From an uncultured Lachnospiraceae bacterium (GTDB taxonomy: Bacteria > Bacillota > Clostridia > Lachnospirales > Lachnospiraceae): DNA of 32,476 nt. This document shows positions 15,559 to 23,890 of this stretch, in pieces (the stretch's first letter is position 1; every line of letters starts with the position of its first letter). The stretch spans positions 1 through 32,476 of the forward strand of contig CANQUG010000039.1 of assembly GCA_947626985.1 (NCBI GenBank), read 5' to 3'. A program made the position numbers and the translations under genes. The notes beneath the pieces were generated by a model, which was given only the letters and a program-made list of their open reading frames with translations, made no database searches and was not told the DNA's origin.

Positions 15559-15816
15559 ATGAAAGATATGATGAAACTGATCAGGGAGCGCCACAGCGTA
15601 AGACAATATCTTGATAAAAAGATACCGGAGGATATCCGTGCGCAGTTGAATACCTGTGCGGCGGAATTGAATGCCAAAGGAAAACTGCATATGCAGATTG
15701 TTTATGATGAGCCGGACTGCTTCAATTCCCGTATGGCGCATTACGGCAGATATACGGAGGCACAGAATGATTCGATATGCGGATTTTCAGGATTTTACTG
15801 TTTTAAAGGAATTTGA
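15559..15816 (+). pseudogene. 3'-truncated nitroreductase
   Basis: An AAAGGAGG site precedes the ATG at 15559. The first ~65 residues (MKDMMKLIRERHSVRQYLDKKIPEDI..., with SVRQY contacting FMN in the family) are those of a nitroreductase, and ...DCFNSRMAHYGRYTE is a normal continuation. At about 15756 the family match stops and the frame reads through the start of the GNAT gene to a stop at 15816, giving 85 residues instead of about 200-240. The missing part holds the rest of the FMN site and dimer core. A deletion appears to have fused the nitroreductase 5' end to the GNAT gene. Confidence 0.75.
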
Positions 15817-16177
15817 TAAACATATTTCTGAATCTGAATTGAGAAATATTATCCCTGCAAAGAGAGTTCTGGTCATGTATCAGGGAGATGACTTTACAGG
15901 ATGGCTGAGGTTTGGATTATTTTGGGACAATATCCCGTTTATGAATATGCTGTATATTTTGGATGGTTACAGAGGAAAAGGGAACGGGACGGAACTCGTT
16001 TCGTTCTGGGAAAAGGAAATGGCAAAAGAGGGATACAGACAGGTTTTAACATCCACACAGTCAAATGAACAGGCACAGTTCTTTTATCGAAAAATCGGTT
16101 ATATCGAATGCGGCGCGCTTTTGCTGCCGAAAGAGCCTTTGGAGATGTTTTTTATCAAAGATTTACAGACAAGGTGA
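15767..16177 (+). CDS. GNAT family N-acetyltransferase
   Basis: A 136-residue acetyltransferase. The ATG at 15767 gives MIRYADFQDF..., a normal GNAT start, and GGAGG (15756-15760) sits 6 bases before it, inside the nitroreductase remnant. The acetyl-CoA loop appears as YILDGYRGKGNGTELVSFWEKEM (motif A, R/Q-x-x-G-x-G) and motif B as TSTQSNEQAQFFYRKIGYIECG. The donor is acetyl-CoA; the acceptor is unknown. Because it begins at the deletion junction, its original promoter may be lost and it may now depend on the nitroreductase promoter. Confidence 0.85.
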   Translation: MIRYADFQDFTVLKEFDKHISESELRNIIPAKRVLVMYQGDDFTGWLRFGLFWDNIPFMNMLYILDGYRGKGNGTELVSFWEKEMAKEGYRQVLTSTQSNEQAQFFYRKIGYIECGALLLPKEPLEMFFIKDLQTR

Positions 16178-16232
16178 AACTATCGTCATCATGGCGATTT
16201 ATAATAGGATGAAAGCCGGAGGAGCGGAAGAG

Positions 16233-17042
16233 ATGAGTACACTCTATGTTTCAGATCTGGACGGAACGCTATTAAGGAGCGACGAAAGAACATCGGAATA
16301 CACAAATAAGGTCATAAACAGGTTGACTGAAAAGGGAATGATTTTTTCTTATGCAACGGCCCGCTCATTGATAACTGCGAAAAAAGTAACAAGCGGGATC
16401 AATGCAAAAATTCCTCTGATCGTATATAATGGCGCTTTTGTAATAGATAATCTCACTGAGGACATTTTGCTTGAAAATTATTTTGATGACCGGATCAATC
16501 TGGTGTTAGACGATCTGTTTGCCCATCATATTTACCCCATTGTGTATGCATATATAGAAGGAAAAGAAAAATTCTCTTTCGTTCCCGAATGCTGCACGGA
16601 TGGAATGAATAAATTTCTTGGGAGCAGAGAGGGAGATCCCCGTACCAATATTGTAAAAACAATACATGATCTGAAGGCAGGAAAGATTTTCTATATCACA
16701 TGTATCGATGAATCGCAGAAGCTTGAACCGCTGTACAGGAAATACAGGGACTTTTATCATTGTGTATATCAGACGGATTTATATACAAAGGAGCAATGGC
16801 TGGAAATCATGCCCCTGCATGTTTCAAAAGCAGGGGCAATCAAACAGCTGCGGGCACTTCTGAAATGTGACAAATTAGTTGTGTTCGGCGATGGAAAAAA
16901 CGATATGGATATGTTTGAACTGGCCGACGAGAGCTATGCGGTCCAAAATGCGCATGAAGATCTTAAAAAAATCGCAACTTCTGTGATTTCCTCGAATGAT
17001 GAGGATGGTGTCGCAAAATGGCTGGAACAAAATTTCAGGTGA
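16233..17042 (+). CDS. Cof-type HAD-IIB phosphatase
   Basis: A 269-residue HAD hydrolase. The catalytic DxD is in YVSDLDGTLLRSDE (D8, D10), motif II is in ATARS, the conserved lysine is in MPLHVSKAGAIKQL, and motif IV is VVFGDGKNDMDMF near the C-terminus. The C2 cap between motifs II and III places it in the Cof/YidA-like subfamily, which dephosphorylates sugar phosphates, FMN or PLP. The ATG at 16233 is chosen for the GGAGG 10 bases upstream and the position of the DxD; an in-frame ATG at 16191 would add 14 residues. It converges on the URO-D fragment with only 4 bases between the stops. Confidence 0.9.
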   Translation: MSTLYVSDLDGTLLRSDERTSEYTNKVINRLTEKGMIFSYATARSLITAKKVTSGINAKIPLIVYNGAFVIDNLTEDILLENYFDDRINLVLDDLFAHHIYPIVYAYIEGKEKFSFVPECCTDGMNKFLGSREGDPRTNIVKTIHDLKAGKIFYITCIDESQKLEPLYRKYRDFYHCVYQTDLYTKEQWLEIMPLHVSKAGAIKQLRALLKCDKLVVFGDGKNDMDMFELADESYAVQNAHEDLKKIATSVISSNDEDGVAKWLEQNFR

Positions 17043-17046
17043 AAAA

Positions 17047-17805
17047 TCAGCGGGTTTCTCTGATCCATTTCCGCACATCCTTCACCCACGAGCCAAAACG
17101 CATGGGATCCTTCTGACAGGTATGCGTATCTTTCAGTACAATTTCCGCGCAGTTGTCTTTTGTGTTCCGCAGCATATGTTTTACGTAGTTTTCCATAAAA
17201 TCCGTCTGATCCGGCAGATAGTTGTTTATGTAGAAGGATGGATTCGGTTTCCAGGAATACACGGCCTTACGTCCGATCTGATCCGCGCATTTTTTTACAT
17301 CGGCCCATGGCGACACGGAAATTCCCCGGATGGTCTTAAACTGCAGGATATCCTGCAGTTTATTGTCCACCGGCTCGCAGCAGCCGTAAGCGGTGAGCCC
17401 GAAGCGGTCTGCGAGCCGTTTTTCATGCTGCATGACGAACTCCCAGTGCTGTTCCGGACTGACCATAGTGAATTCCTGAGACTCCGTGAAACCGAAGAAA
17501 TCCTTCAGATCCGTGCAGACGCTGTCGTCGCCCGGCAGTTCATGAGTAAAGGTCTGTCCTCCGGATCCGCTGTACGCCTGATTGCCGTTGACTGTCAGAA
17601 GCCCCTGTTCCAGGTACTGATCCAGCAGACCGTGCCATCCTTCTTCTATAATGGCCATTGCCTCATGAAGCATCTCCGGTTCTTCGTAGATATCGTACAT
17701 CACCTGCTCGAGGCCGCGGAAATCGGAATAGATTTCCATCAGGGCAATGTAAAGATATTTCAGGCCCACCAGCCGCACGTCCAGAATATCGCCCAGGACA
17801 TCCAC
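17047..17805 (-). pseudogene. 5'-truncated uroporphyrinogen decarboxylase-like gene
   Basis: A 252-residue reading frame from a GTG at 17805. It matches the C-terminal part of URO-D superfamily proteins of about 400-430 residues found in C1 and methyl-transfer clusters: LGDILDVRLVGLKYLYIALMEIYSDFRG, MYDIYEEPEMLHEAM, YGCCEPVDNKLQDILQFKTIRGISVSPWAD (metal/cofactor region with Cys-Cys) and a tail rich in Lys-Asp. The first ~170 residues are missing; the family match begins at the point where the PucR-like gene ends (17816), and the frame just upstream overlaps that gene out of phase. A deletion probably joined the two genes. It may still be co-transcribed from the regulator, but is unlikely to be functional. 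Confidence 0.7.
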
Positions 17806-17815
17806 TGGATCCGGA

Positions 17816-19345
17816 TCAGTAATTTTCTCTTCGCAGCAGAGCGAGACAGATCCGGTAATACAGACGGACGGAAGGATCGTCCAGGTTCTCTCCCAGAAGA
17901 CGCTGAATCTTATCCAGGCGTTTGAGCAGGCTGCTGCGGTGAATGAAAAGGGCTTCGGCGGTCTGGGAAATATGCGTTTCGTTCAGCAGATATACGTCAA
18001 GAGTACGGACATATTCCGTGTTCTTTTTCCGGTCGTTTTCCTGAAGCAAAGCCAGTCCCCGGGAAAACAGAAGCTCCGGAGGCAGGTCTCTGGTACAGGC
18101 TTCCAGCATGTATGAGAGAATATAGTTTTGAAAATAGTGGATGGAATCGGATTTGTCAGCCCCCTGTTCCGCGGCGTACCTGGCCTGCAGGAGATAACTG
18201 TCAAGAAGTCCGAGATTCGTGAAAGTATTGCTGAAACCTGCGATATATCCCATTCTGCTGAGGGTTTCCCCAAAGAGTCTGCGGGCTTCTTCATTTTCTT
18301 TTCCGCTGCCTTCTTTTTCCCGGAAAAGCCCCACGATCTCGCCGTACTGAATAATGGCGTAGGCGGTACCGGGCAGAGTGCCGTTGATCGTGGCGTACAT
18401 GTATTCCCGGATATAGGAACGCTCTCCGCGGCGCTCCCGAAGCTGGAAACAGCGCCAGCTTTCTCCGGGATGAAGCGTGAGAGGCGTCAGATTTTCGGAG
18501 TTTGTGAGCGTGTGGTCAAAAAGGCTGCGAAGAGTGTCCAGGACAGTATTGTCCTCTGTTCCGAAACTGCGCAGATGTTTGGCAAAGGCCTTCTGGAATA
18601 TGGAAAAGAAATAATCCATCAGCGCAAAATCGCTTTCGCGGAAGGGACGTTTTCCTTCACTGACAGAAATGCAGCCGGAAAAATTCTCTGTGGGATACAG
18701 ATTGTTGCAGTAATATTTTTCACCCCCTGAATCGAAGGCGGTGAGATAAGGAACGGTAACCATCCGCTCTACCTGACAGACTTCTTTTACTTTTTCGCTG
18801 AATTCCATGGAGAGGATAGAAGGGCTGTCCGATATGTCCACGACAGTCCTGCTCTGAGCATCCATGCCGAGCTTTGTAAGAAAAATCGTGTTGAGGGCAT
18901 AGTCGGACACCGATATTATGCGCTGGAACATCTCTGTTCCCAGACACAGGACCCTCCGGATGTCGAAATCCGTTTCCTTTTCCAGTTCATCCCGGAGCTG
19001 TTCGTCCCAGACATCAAATTTGTTATAGATTTCATGGATCTGATTGAAAATCTGAAACATTCCGGGAGAATTCTGAATGGTGAGGAGCCGAACGCCGCTG
19101 TACAGCCATTCCCGGGGCGGCAGAGCACCGACGCTGATGATCCCCGTGTCCTGCCGGGGCGGAAATTCGGGCAGCGTTTCAGAGCGCGCCACGTACAGAG
19201 TATCCTCCTGAAATTCCATTCCGCTCTCATACAGCAGCGGGCGGGAAAAAGTGCGGGAATGGCCGCCGGGACCGTACAGCTTCATTTTACAGGTTTCCGG
19301 AAGATAGTCGCGGATAATATCCAGATTCAGCTTCAAGATTCTCAC
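17816..19345 (-). CDS. PucR/CdaR-family transcriptional regulator
   Basis: A 509-residue regulator. The C-terminal HTH_30 domain (about residues 450-509) is clear: YVRTLDVYLLNETHISQTAEALFIHRSSLLKRLDKIQRLLGENLDDPSVRLYYRICLALL. The large N-terminal part (GAF/sensor-like, no clear motif) should bind the effector. Family members activate operons for purine, glycerate, proline or O-demethylation substrates. It is divergent from the ATC-hydrolase/GcvT/SDR operon, which it most likely controls, and inverted and direct repeats lie between them. The last codons (RRENY) abut the truncated URO-D gene. Confidence 0.85.
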   Translation of the reverse strand: MRILKLNLDIIRDYLPETCKMKLYGPGGHSRTFSRPLLYESGMEFQEDTLYVARSETLPEFPPRQDTGIISVGALPPREWLYSGVRLLTIQNSPGMFQIFNQIHEIYNKFDVWDEQLRDELEKETDFDIRRVLCLGTEMFQRIISVSDYALNTIFLTKLGMDAQSRTVVDISDSPSILSMEFSEKVKEVCQVERMVTVPYLTAFDSGGEKYYCNNLYPTENFSGCISVSEGKRPFRESDFALMDYFFSIFQKAFAKHLRSFGTEDNTVLDTLRSLFDHTLTNSENLTPLTLHPGESWRCFQLRERRGERSYIREYMYATINGTLPGTAYAIIQYGEIVGLFREKEGSGKENEEARRLFGETLSRMGYIAGFSNTFTNLGLLDSYLLQARYAAEQGADKSDSIHYFQNYILSYMLEACTRDLPPELLFSRGLALLQENDRKKNTEYVRTLDVYLLNETHISQTAEALFIHRSSLLKRLDKIQRLLGENLDDPSVRLYYRICLALLRRENY

Positions 19346-19722
19346 CCTTTCTTTTCCTGGTGTTTGTGCCTGATAGCCACGCTCGTGCGGAAGTCACATT
19401 TTGTATTCTGGAATACAGTTCTGTTTTCGTCTTTTTGTTTCTCTTTTTCTCTTCATCTTACAGCATTTTAGTGAAAAACACCAGATACAATCAAAAAAAT
19501 AAAATAAAACCTACATTTTGTATGAAAAGAGCCTGCGCAAAGTATAGAAAATGCAGCGCTGGCGGAAGTCGTTTGAAAATTATGATCTCTGAACACGGGC
19601 GCGAATTTGGGACATATTTTGAAAAAATTTCAGATATTATGCAAACTGTCGCTTTTTTGCAAAATTTGTTAAGATGATTTTATGAATGAAACAGAATGCT
19701 TTTAAGAAAGGAGAAGATAATT
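19346..19722. promoter_or_regulatory. Divergent control region for the regulator and the three-gene operon
   Basis: No gene is seen. The region holds a perfect inverted repeat TGTATTCtgGAATACA at 19402-19417, close to the regulator start, and a direct repeat ACATTTTGTAT at 19397-19407 and 19513-19523. Near the operon, TTGCAA (19657-19662) and TTATGA (19680-19685) are 17 bases apart and could be a weak, activator-dependent promoter. The strand between is very AT-rich. Binding by the PucR-like protein is inferred. Confidence 0.4.
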
Positions 19723-20955
19723 ATGAGCAAAAAAGTTGACCCACGTATGCCGAAGGAGGTCGGAACAGGCTTTTATCCTGTGAAATCTCCCTGGGACAAA
19801 ATGATTTCCTACCATGACGCAGCGCACTACGTACAGAGGTACACCAATATTGTAAGCGCCGCTATCATGCAGGCTTTCCGTATGCTGGTTCCGGATTACG
19901 TGGAGCGGAGCAAGGCCATGTGTACAAACGCCTACAATCGTCTGTCCTATGTGTACAACATGATTCCCGGATATACGGAAATGAATGCGGATCAGCTGCA
20001 TATGCATCCCTTCATGCGGGGCAACTTTGTGGGCGGACTGATCGGCGATGCGGGGGATGAGGATCTGCTGATGTGCGGACGTGTCAACGATTTTGGTACT
20101 TATCGTGCAGAAAAGGAGCTGGATGTCTGTTACTGGGATATTATCGGTACAGAACTTTGCCGTTCTACCACACAGTCCCTGCAGGCCTGTGCGGACTGCG
20201 CTTCCAGGCTTCGTCCGGACGGTCCTCAGATCGAATATCATATGGTGGAGGCCAAGGGAGCGGGAGACCGCCACTGCCGCATCGTGGCTGAATGCCGCAA
20301 AAAATTCCCCATGCCGGAGCATGAGCAGTGGGAGTGCTTTGGTCCCGTGGCGACTGCGGATCAGATTAAGGATACGAAGGAGGAGGATACGGTATCCGAA
20401 TCCATGATGTTCCGCGAGGAATGCGATTATCTGTTTTCCAACGGAACAAATATGGAAAAAGACTGGCGCAGCGCTTATCCCATGGTGACCATGTCCTACG
20501 GCGCGTCCTACATTCTTCCCACCCTGGACGATCTTATCCGGGAAGGAAGGCTGACCAGCGAGCAGGTGGACTATGCCATTCACTGTGTCTGTGAGGCTGC
20601 CGGAAAAGCTACGTTTATTGATGATTTTGCCAAAGCCGGCCTCCGTCAGTGGCTGGGCGTTCCCTACAGCATCAGCGCGGACGACGGCAGGCTTATGGGC
20701 GGTTATCTGGAAATGTTCATCCAGAGTCTGCATTGTCCCTACGAGGTGGAAGCTTTCAACGGTACGGAGTGCATTTACGTGATTGACCGCGCAGCTCTTG
20801 CCAACAATATGCCGAAAATGGTGAATGCCTATGTGTGGTTCTGGTACGGCATGACCAAGAGTCTGGTGAATGCACAGTGGTCTTTGTGGGAGGAGGATTC
20901 CCCTGAAGGAAAGCTCCGGATCAAAATAGCCAAAAAAGTGGATAAATTCTGCTGA
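19723..20955 (+). CDS. L-2-amino-thiazoline-4-carboxylate hydrolase-like protein
   Basis: A 410-residue cytosolic protein with no membrane segment. The start at 19723 follows an AAGGAG site. The central part, with DVCYWDIIGTELCRSTTQSLQACADC and a GAGDRHCRIVAEC motif (Cys near a GD pair), resembles the ATC-hydrolase/V4R type domain that carries a C-terminal GDxxC...E signature, so I place it there tentatively. The C-terminal half ends in an uncharacterised region (ALANNMPKMVNAYVWFWYGMTKSL). It overlaps the next ORF by TGATG and belongs to a three-gene operon with a GcvT-like protein and an SDR. Substrate unknown. Confidence 0.5.
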   Translation: MSKKVDPRMPKEVGTGFYPVKSPWDKMISYHDAAHYVQRYTNIVSAAIMQAFRMLVPDYVERSKAMCTNAYNRLSYVYNMIPGYTEMNADQLHMHPFMRGNFVGGLIGDAGDEDLLMCGRVNDFGTYRAEKELDVCYWDIIGTELCRSTTQSLQACADCASRLRPDGPQIEYHMVEAKGAGDRHCRIVAECRKKFPMPEHEQWECFGPVATADQIKDTKEEDTVSESMMFREECDYLFSNGTNMEKDWRSAYPMVTMSYGASYILPTLDDLIREGRLTSEQVDYAIHCVCEAAGKATFIDDFAKAGLRQWLGVPYSISADDGRLMGGYLEMFIQSLHCPYEVEAFNGTECIYVIDRAALANNMPKMVNAYVWFWYGMTKSLVNAQWSLWEEDSPEGKLRIKIAKKVDKFC

Positions 20956-20981
20956 TGGAATCGGAAGGGAGGATAATCAGG

Positions 20982-21998
20982 ATGTATCAGAATGTATATA
21001 AATATGATGAAATGAAACGGTCGGAACATATGGCCGTAAGAAAAACGGTTGGCTGGTATCTCTGGACCCATCAGATCGTGGAGGTGACCGGGGGCGACTG
21101 CGTGAAATTTCTGGAAATGATGTTTCCGAAGAATATCGGAAATCTGGCCGTTGGCCGCGAGCGGTATACGACCATGCTGGATGAGAAGGGCGAGATCATT
21201 GACGATGTGGTGGTATTTCGCATGGAGCCGGAAAAATTCTGGGTTTCCACCTTGTTTCGCGCGGAAATGTTTGTCTGGTTTGCCGCTCATAAGGGGGATC
21301 TGGACGTAACATGGACGGACGTGACTCCTCAGTGGGAAATGTATGCGGTGCAGGGGCCGAAGTCTCTGGAGATGGTAAATTCTCTTGCGGCTTCTCCCGT
21401 GGACAGCCAGAAATTCTTTGAGATCAAAGAGAACGAGATCAGCGGTGTTTCCGTATATATAAACCGTGCAGGATTTACCGGAGAAAAACTGGGTTATGAG
21501 ATTTACTTCCCCAAGGCGGAAGCCCCGGAGATGGAGAAAAAACTCCGGGCCGCGGCGGAGGCTCTGGGCGGAAAAGAGGTAACGGAATTCCAGGTGATGG
21601 CGTGGACGCTTCCCACAGAGGCAGGTTTTTATTACATGCGTGATCTTCGCCATACCAATCCTTTTGAGGTGGGACTGGAAAACGGTATTAACTGGGAGAA
21701 AGACTTTATCGGGAAAGAGGCCCTTATGAAAGTCCGTGATGAGGGACCTGCCAGGGAAGTGGTGGGGTTCACGGTGGAGGAAGCGGATGTCCATATTAAA
21801 GGACGGCACATGGGCAATGAGGGCGAATTTGTGTACAAGGACGGGGAGTACGTGGGACGCTGCATGAAGATTGTTTACAGCTACGTAAACGAGATCAACA
21901 ACGGAACCATTATCGCTGCAAAGGGCGCTCTGAAGGCCGGCGACAAAGTTCTCATGCATGGACATGAGGCTGTAATCACAGGAACACGTTTCATTTAA
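20982..21998 (+). CDS. GcvT/DmdA-family aminomethyl- or methyltransferase-like protein
   Basis: A 338-residue tetrahydrofolate-dependent enzyme of the GcvT fold. Start 20982 is supported by GGGAGGA 9 bases upstream; an earlier ATG at 20955 overlaps the previous stop. Family signatures include QIVEVTGGDCVKFLEMMFPKNI, ERYTTMLDEKGEIIDDVVVFRM (folate-binding region) and the C-terminal GLENGINWEKDFIGKEALMKV and GKVG-like barrel region. It lacks the lipoamide/H-protein partners a real glycine cleavage system would have nearby, so transfer of a methyl group from a methoxy, N-methyl or S-methyl compound to tetrahydrofolate (as in DmdA or DesA-type demethylases) is the better guess. This rests on context. 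Confidence 0.75.
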   Translation: MYQNVYKYDEMKRSEHMAVRKTVGWYLWTHQIVEVTGGDCVKFLEMMFPKNIGNLAVGRERYTTMLDEKGEIIDDVVVFRMEPEKFWVSTLFRAEMFVWFAAHKGDLDVTWTDVTPQWEMYAVQGPKSLEMVNSLAASPVDSQKFFEIKENEISGVSVYINRAGFTGEKLGYEIYFPKAEAPEMEKKLRAAAEALGGKEVTEFQVMAWTLPTEAGFYYMRDLRHTNPFEVGLENGINWEKDFIGKEALMKVRDEGPAREVVGFTVEEADVHIKGRHMGNEGEFVYKDGEYVGRCMKIVYSYVNEINNGTIIAAKGALKAGDKVLMHGHEAVITGTRFI

Positions 21999-22025
21999 GC
22001 GGTGTACAGGAAAGGAGAACTACGA

Positions 22026-22934
22026 ATGAATTTTGATCCAAAGGAAGCTGCGGCAGGTATCATGCGCGGTTATATTACAGATACAGCATCTCTGGAGGAT
22101 ATGCTTTATGTGAAGGGAAAAGCTGCGATCGTTACGGGAGGCACTTCGGGCCTGGGATTCTGCGTGGCTCAGCGTCTGTGCCAGGGCGGAGCTAAAGTGG
22201 TGATCTCCGGTTCTACAGAGGAAAAAGGAGTTGTCGCTCTGGGCCTTTTGAGAAACGCGGGGTATGAAGTGAGCTTCTGCAAAGCGGATCTTCGCCGCGA
22301 AGAAGATGTGGAGAAGCTGGTAGCCTTTACAGCGGAGACGTATGGTTCTGTGGATATTCTGGTTACCTCGGGAGGCGCGTGGAGTTTTGCCCATGTGTAT
22401 GATCTGCCGGAGGAGGAGTTCATGAAAACCGTGGATATAAATCTGACCGGTGCGTTCCGCTGTGCGAAGCATGTGACCCGGTATATGATCGATCACGGCG
22501 TTCAGGGAAAGATTGTGCTGGTGTCTTCCAATGTGGCCTATCTGTCTCAGCCGGTATTCGGCGGATATGCACATTACGCGGCTTCCAAAGGCGGCGTGAT
22601 CGCCATGACCCAGGAGATTGCCAAGGAAGTGAAGCGCTATGGGATCATGGTGAATTCAGTGGCTCCCGGCGGTATGATGACTCCCGGAAACCTTACCAAC
22701 GGCCCGGTGCGTACTTTGCCGCCGGAAAAGCAGATGGAGATCGGAAAAGAGCTGATGGTGGAAAAGCTGGACAGCGTTCCTACCGCGGATAGCGTTGCCA
22801 TTGTGATTTACGGTTTCTGTACCAGAATGGCAGACGGCGTTACCGGCGAGTGCATCGTGGCGGACAGCGGTATGATGCGTAATATCAAATCCTATCAGCC
22901 GGCCATCGAAGAATATCCCCCGAAGGAGAGCTGA
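22026..22934 (+). CDS. Short-chain dehydrogenase/reductase
   Basis: A 302-residue SDR. The NAD(P) loop is TGGTSGLGFCVA, the catalytic tetrad is SSNVAY...HYAASKGG (Ser, Tyr, Lys), and the NNAG position reads TSGGAW. The motif INLTGAF and the tail with GECIVADSGMM are typical of classic SDRs. The ATG at 22026 has an AAAGGAG site; an upstream GTG at 22002 is less likely. It oxidises or reduces an alcohol/ketone, cooperating with the two upstream genes. A terminator follows at 22982. Confidence 0.9.
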   Translation: MNFDPKEAAAGIMRGYITDTASLEDMLYVKGKAAIVTGGTSGLGFCVAQRLCQGGAKVVISGSTEEKGVVALGLLRNAGYEVSFCKADLRREEDVEKLVAFTAETYGSVDILVTSGGAWSFAHVYDLPEEEFMKTVDINLTGAFRCAKHVTRYMIDHGVQGKIVLVSSNVAYLSQPVFGGYAHYAASKGGVIAMTQEIAKEVKRYGIMVNSVAPGGMMTPGNLTNGPVRTLPPEKQMEIGKELMVEKLDSVPTADSVAIVIYGFCTRMADGVTGECIVADSGMMRNIKSYQPAIEEYPPKES

Positions 22935-22981
22935 TAACGGTATTTTAAGATGAAAATTTTATAGCAGGAAAAGGTTTTTCA

Positions 22982-23029
22982 GGTCAGGCGGAAATATCCG
23001 TAACGGAGTATTTCTGCCCGGCCTTTATT
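22982..23029 (+). terminator. Terminator of the three-gene operon
   Basis: A 15-bp stem with one mismatch and two G-T pairs: GGTCAGGCGGAAATA (22982-22996) with TATTTCTGCCCGGCC (23009-23023), then TTTATT. Confidence 0.8.
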
Positions 23030-23221
23030 ATTTATCACTCTGAAATAATAACTTCCTCATTACTTCCTGGACATAAACCTGCCATAGAGCGATATGTGCA
23101 TCTGTCAGAAAGTGATTCATGTCTGAACTAAATACAGAAATGATCGTCTGAACACTTGTATTTCCGATGTTGGGGGTATCTTGTATAACCTTGACAACTT
23201 TCCTGGAGGTAAAAAGAAATC
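23030..23221. other. Intergenic, doubtful open frame on the minus strand
   Basis: No gene is called here. On the minus strand a frame ending at TAA (23030-23028) stays open for over 70 codons and has a protein-like composition (for example SVFSSDMNHFL, HIALWQVYVQEVM), but no start codon with a ribosome binding site and no family match is recognised. Confidence 0.3.
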
Positions 23222-23251
23222 TTGAAAAGCAGTCAGGGATAGTTATATAAT
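23222..23251 (+). promoter_or_regulatory. Promoter of the 70-residue gene
   Basis: TTGAAA (23222-23227), 18-base spacer, TATAAT (23246-23251). Confidence 0.6.
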
Positions 23252-23321
23252 GAAGGCAAAAGGAAGGAAATTCGGATGATAAATCCGGTGGAATTTATTA
23301 GACAAAAGGAGGTAAATCTTG

Positions 23322-23534
23322 ATGATTAGTGATATGGAGATCATGGATAAGGGACTTACCTGTTTGCTGGAAAAACTGGGAGTAATAGAAACGGAAAGGT
23401 TTATATCTGTAATCAATAAAGAAAAATTTGACTATACGAAATGGCAGAGAAAGCGGTTTGATTACATGAGTTCCGAGGAATTTCAGGAGGCGGCTGTGGC
23501 ATATGCAAAAGAGCACCCATTTCATAGAGAATAG
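23322..23534 (+). CDS. Small protein of unknown function, 70 residues
   Basis: ATG at 23322 follows AAAGGAGG by 9 bases and a consensus promoter lies upstream, so it is a real gene. The product is soluble and helical: MDKGLTCLLEKLGVIETERFISVINKEKFDY, then TKWQRKRFDYMSSEEFQEAAVAYAKEHP. It looks like the small, acidic/basic helical proteins of clostridial genomes, some of which sit next to toxin genes, but no partner is found here: the next gene is across a B12 riboswitch. I do not recognise the family. DNA binding or antitoxin activity would be speculation. Confidence 0.6.
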   Translation: MISDMEIMDKGLTCLLEKLGVIETERFISVINKEKFDYTKWQRKRFDYMSSEEFQEAAVAYAKEHPFHRE

Positions 23535-23642
23535 CCGAAGCGGTATCAGGAGCAGGATCAGACGCCCTGCCGGCAGATATAACAATGATTGTCTTTGCAG
23601 AGAATGCGGGCCGGTTCGCAGTTCGCGGAGACGGAAAATTCC

Positions 23643-23671
23643 TTGACAGCCATATAAAAATCTGATATATT
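23643..23671 (+). promoter_or_regulatory. Promoter of the cobalamin-importer leader
   Basis: TTGACA (23643-23648), 17 bases, TATATT (23666-23671). Transcription would start about 20 bases upstream of the riboswitch. Confidence 0.75.
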
Positions 23672-23699
23672 TACTCCGTAATAAAACAGCTATGTAACA

Positions 23700-23870
23700 T
23701 ACAGGTGCCGGGAACACATAAATTAATGTGTGAAGGTGAAAAGGGAAGCCGGTGTGAGTCCGGAGCGATGCTGTCACTGTGTACGGGAGTTTTCCGTGAG
23801 ATATCACTGATCCTCAGAAGATCGGGAAGATACGGAAAGCGTTGATCGAAGCCAGGAGACCTGCCTGTGT
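23700..23870 (+). ncRNA. Cobalamin riboswitch (aptamer)
   Basis: The conserved core is easy to read: ACAGGTGCCG at the 5' end (23701-23710), GGGAAGCCGGTGTGAGTCCGG (about 23743-23763; G-x-x-GGTG...GCC contacts), the CGATGCTGTCACTGTGTACGG segment, GGAAGATACGGAAAGC, and the B12 box GAAGCCAGGAGACCTGCC at about 23849-23866. It precedes a B12-type ABC importer, the commonest target of this RNA. The leader continues into the expression platform described next. Confidence 0.95.
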
Positions 23871-23890
23871 GCGGAATTTATGATTTGCAG

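Noticed and set aside
20982-21998. True glycine cleavage T-protein
   Set aside because: No gcvH, gcvP or lipoate genes are nearby and the operon partners are a hydrolase-like protein and an SDR, so another methyl-transfer role is likelier.
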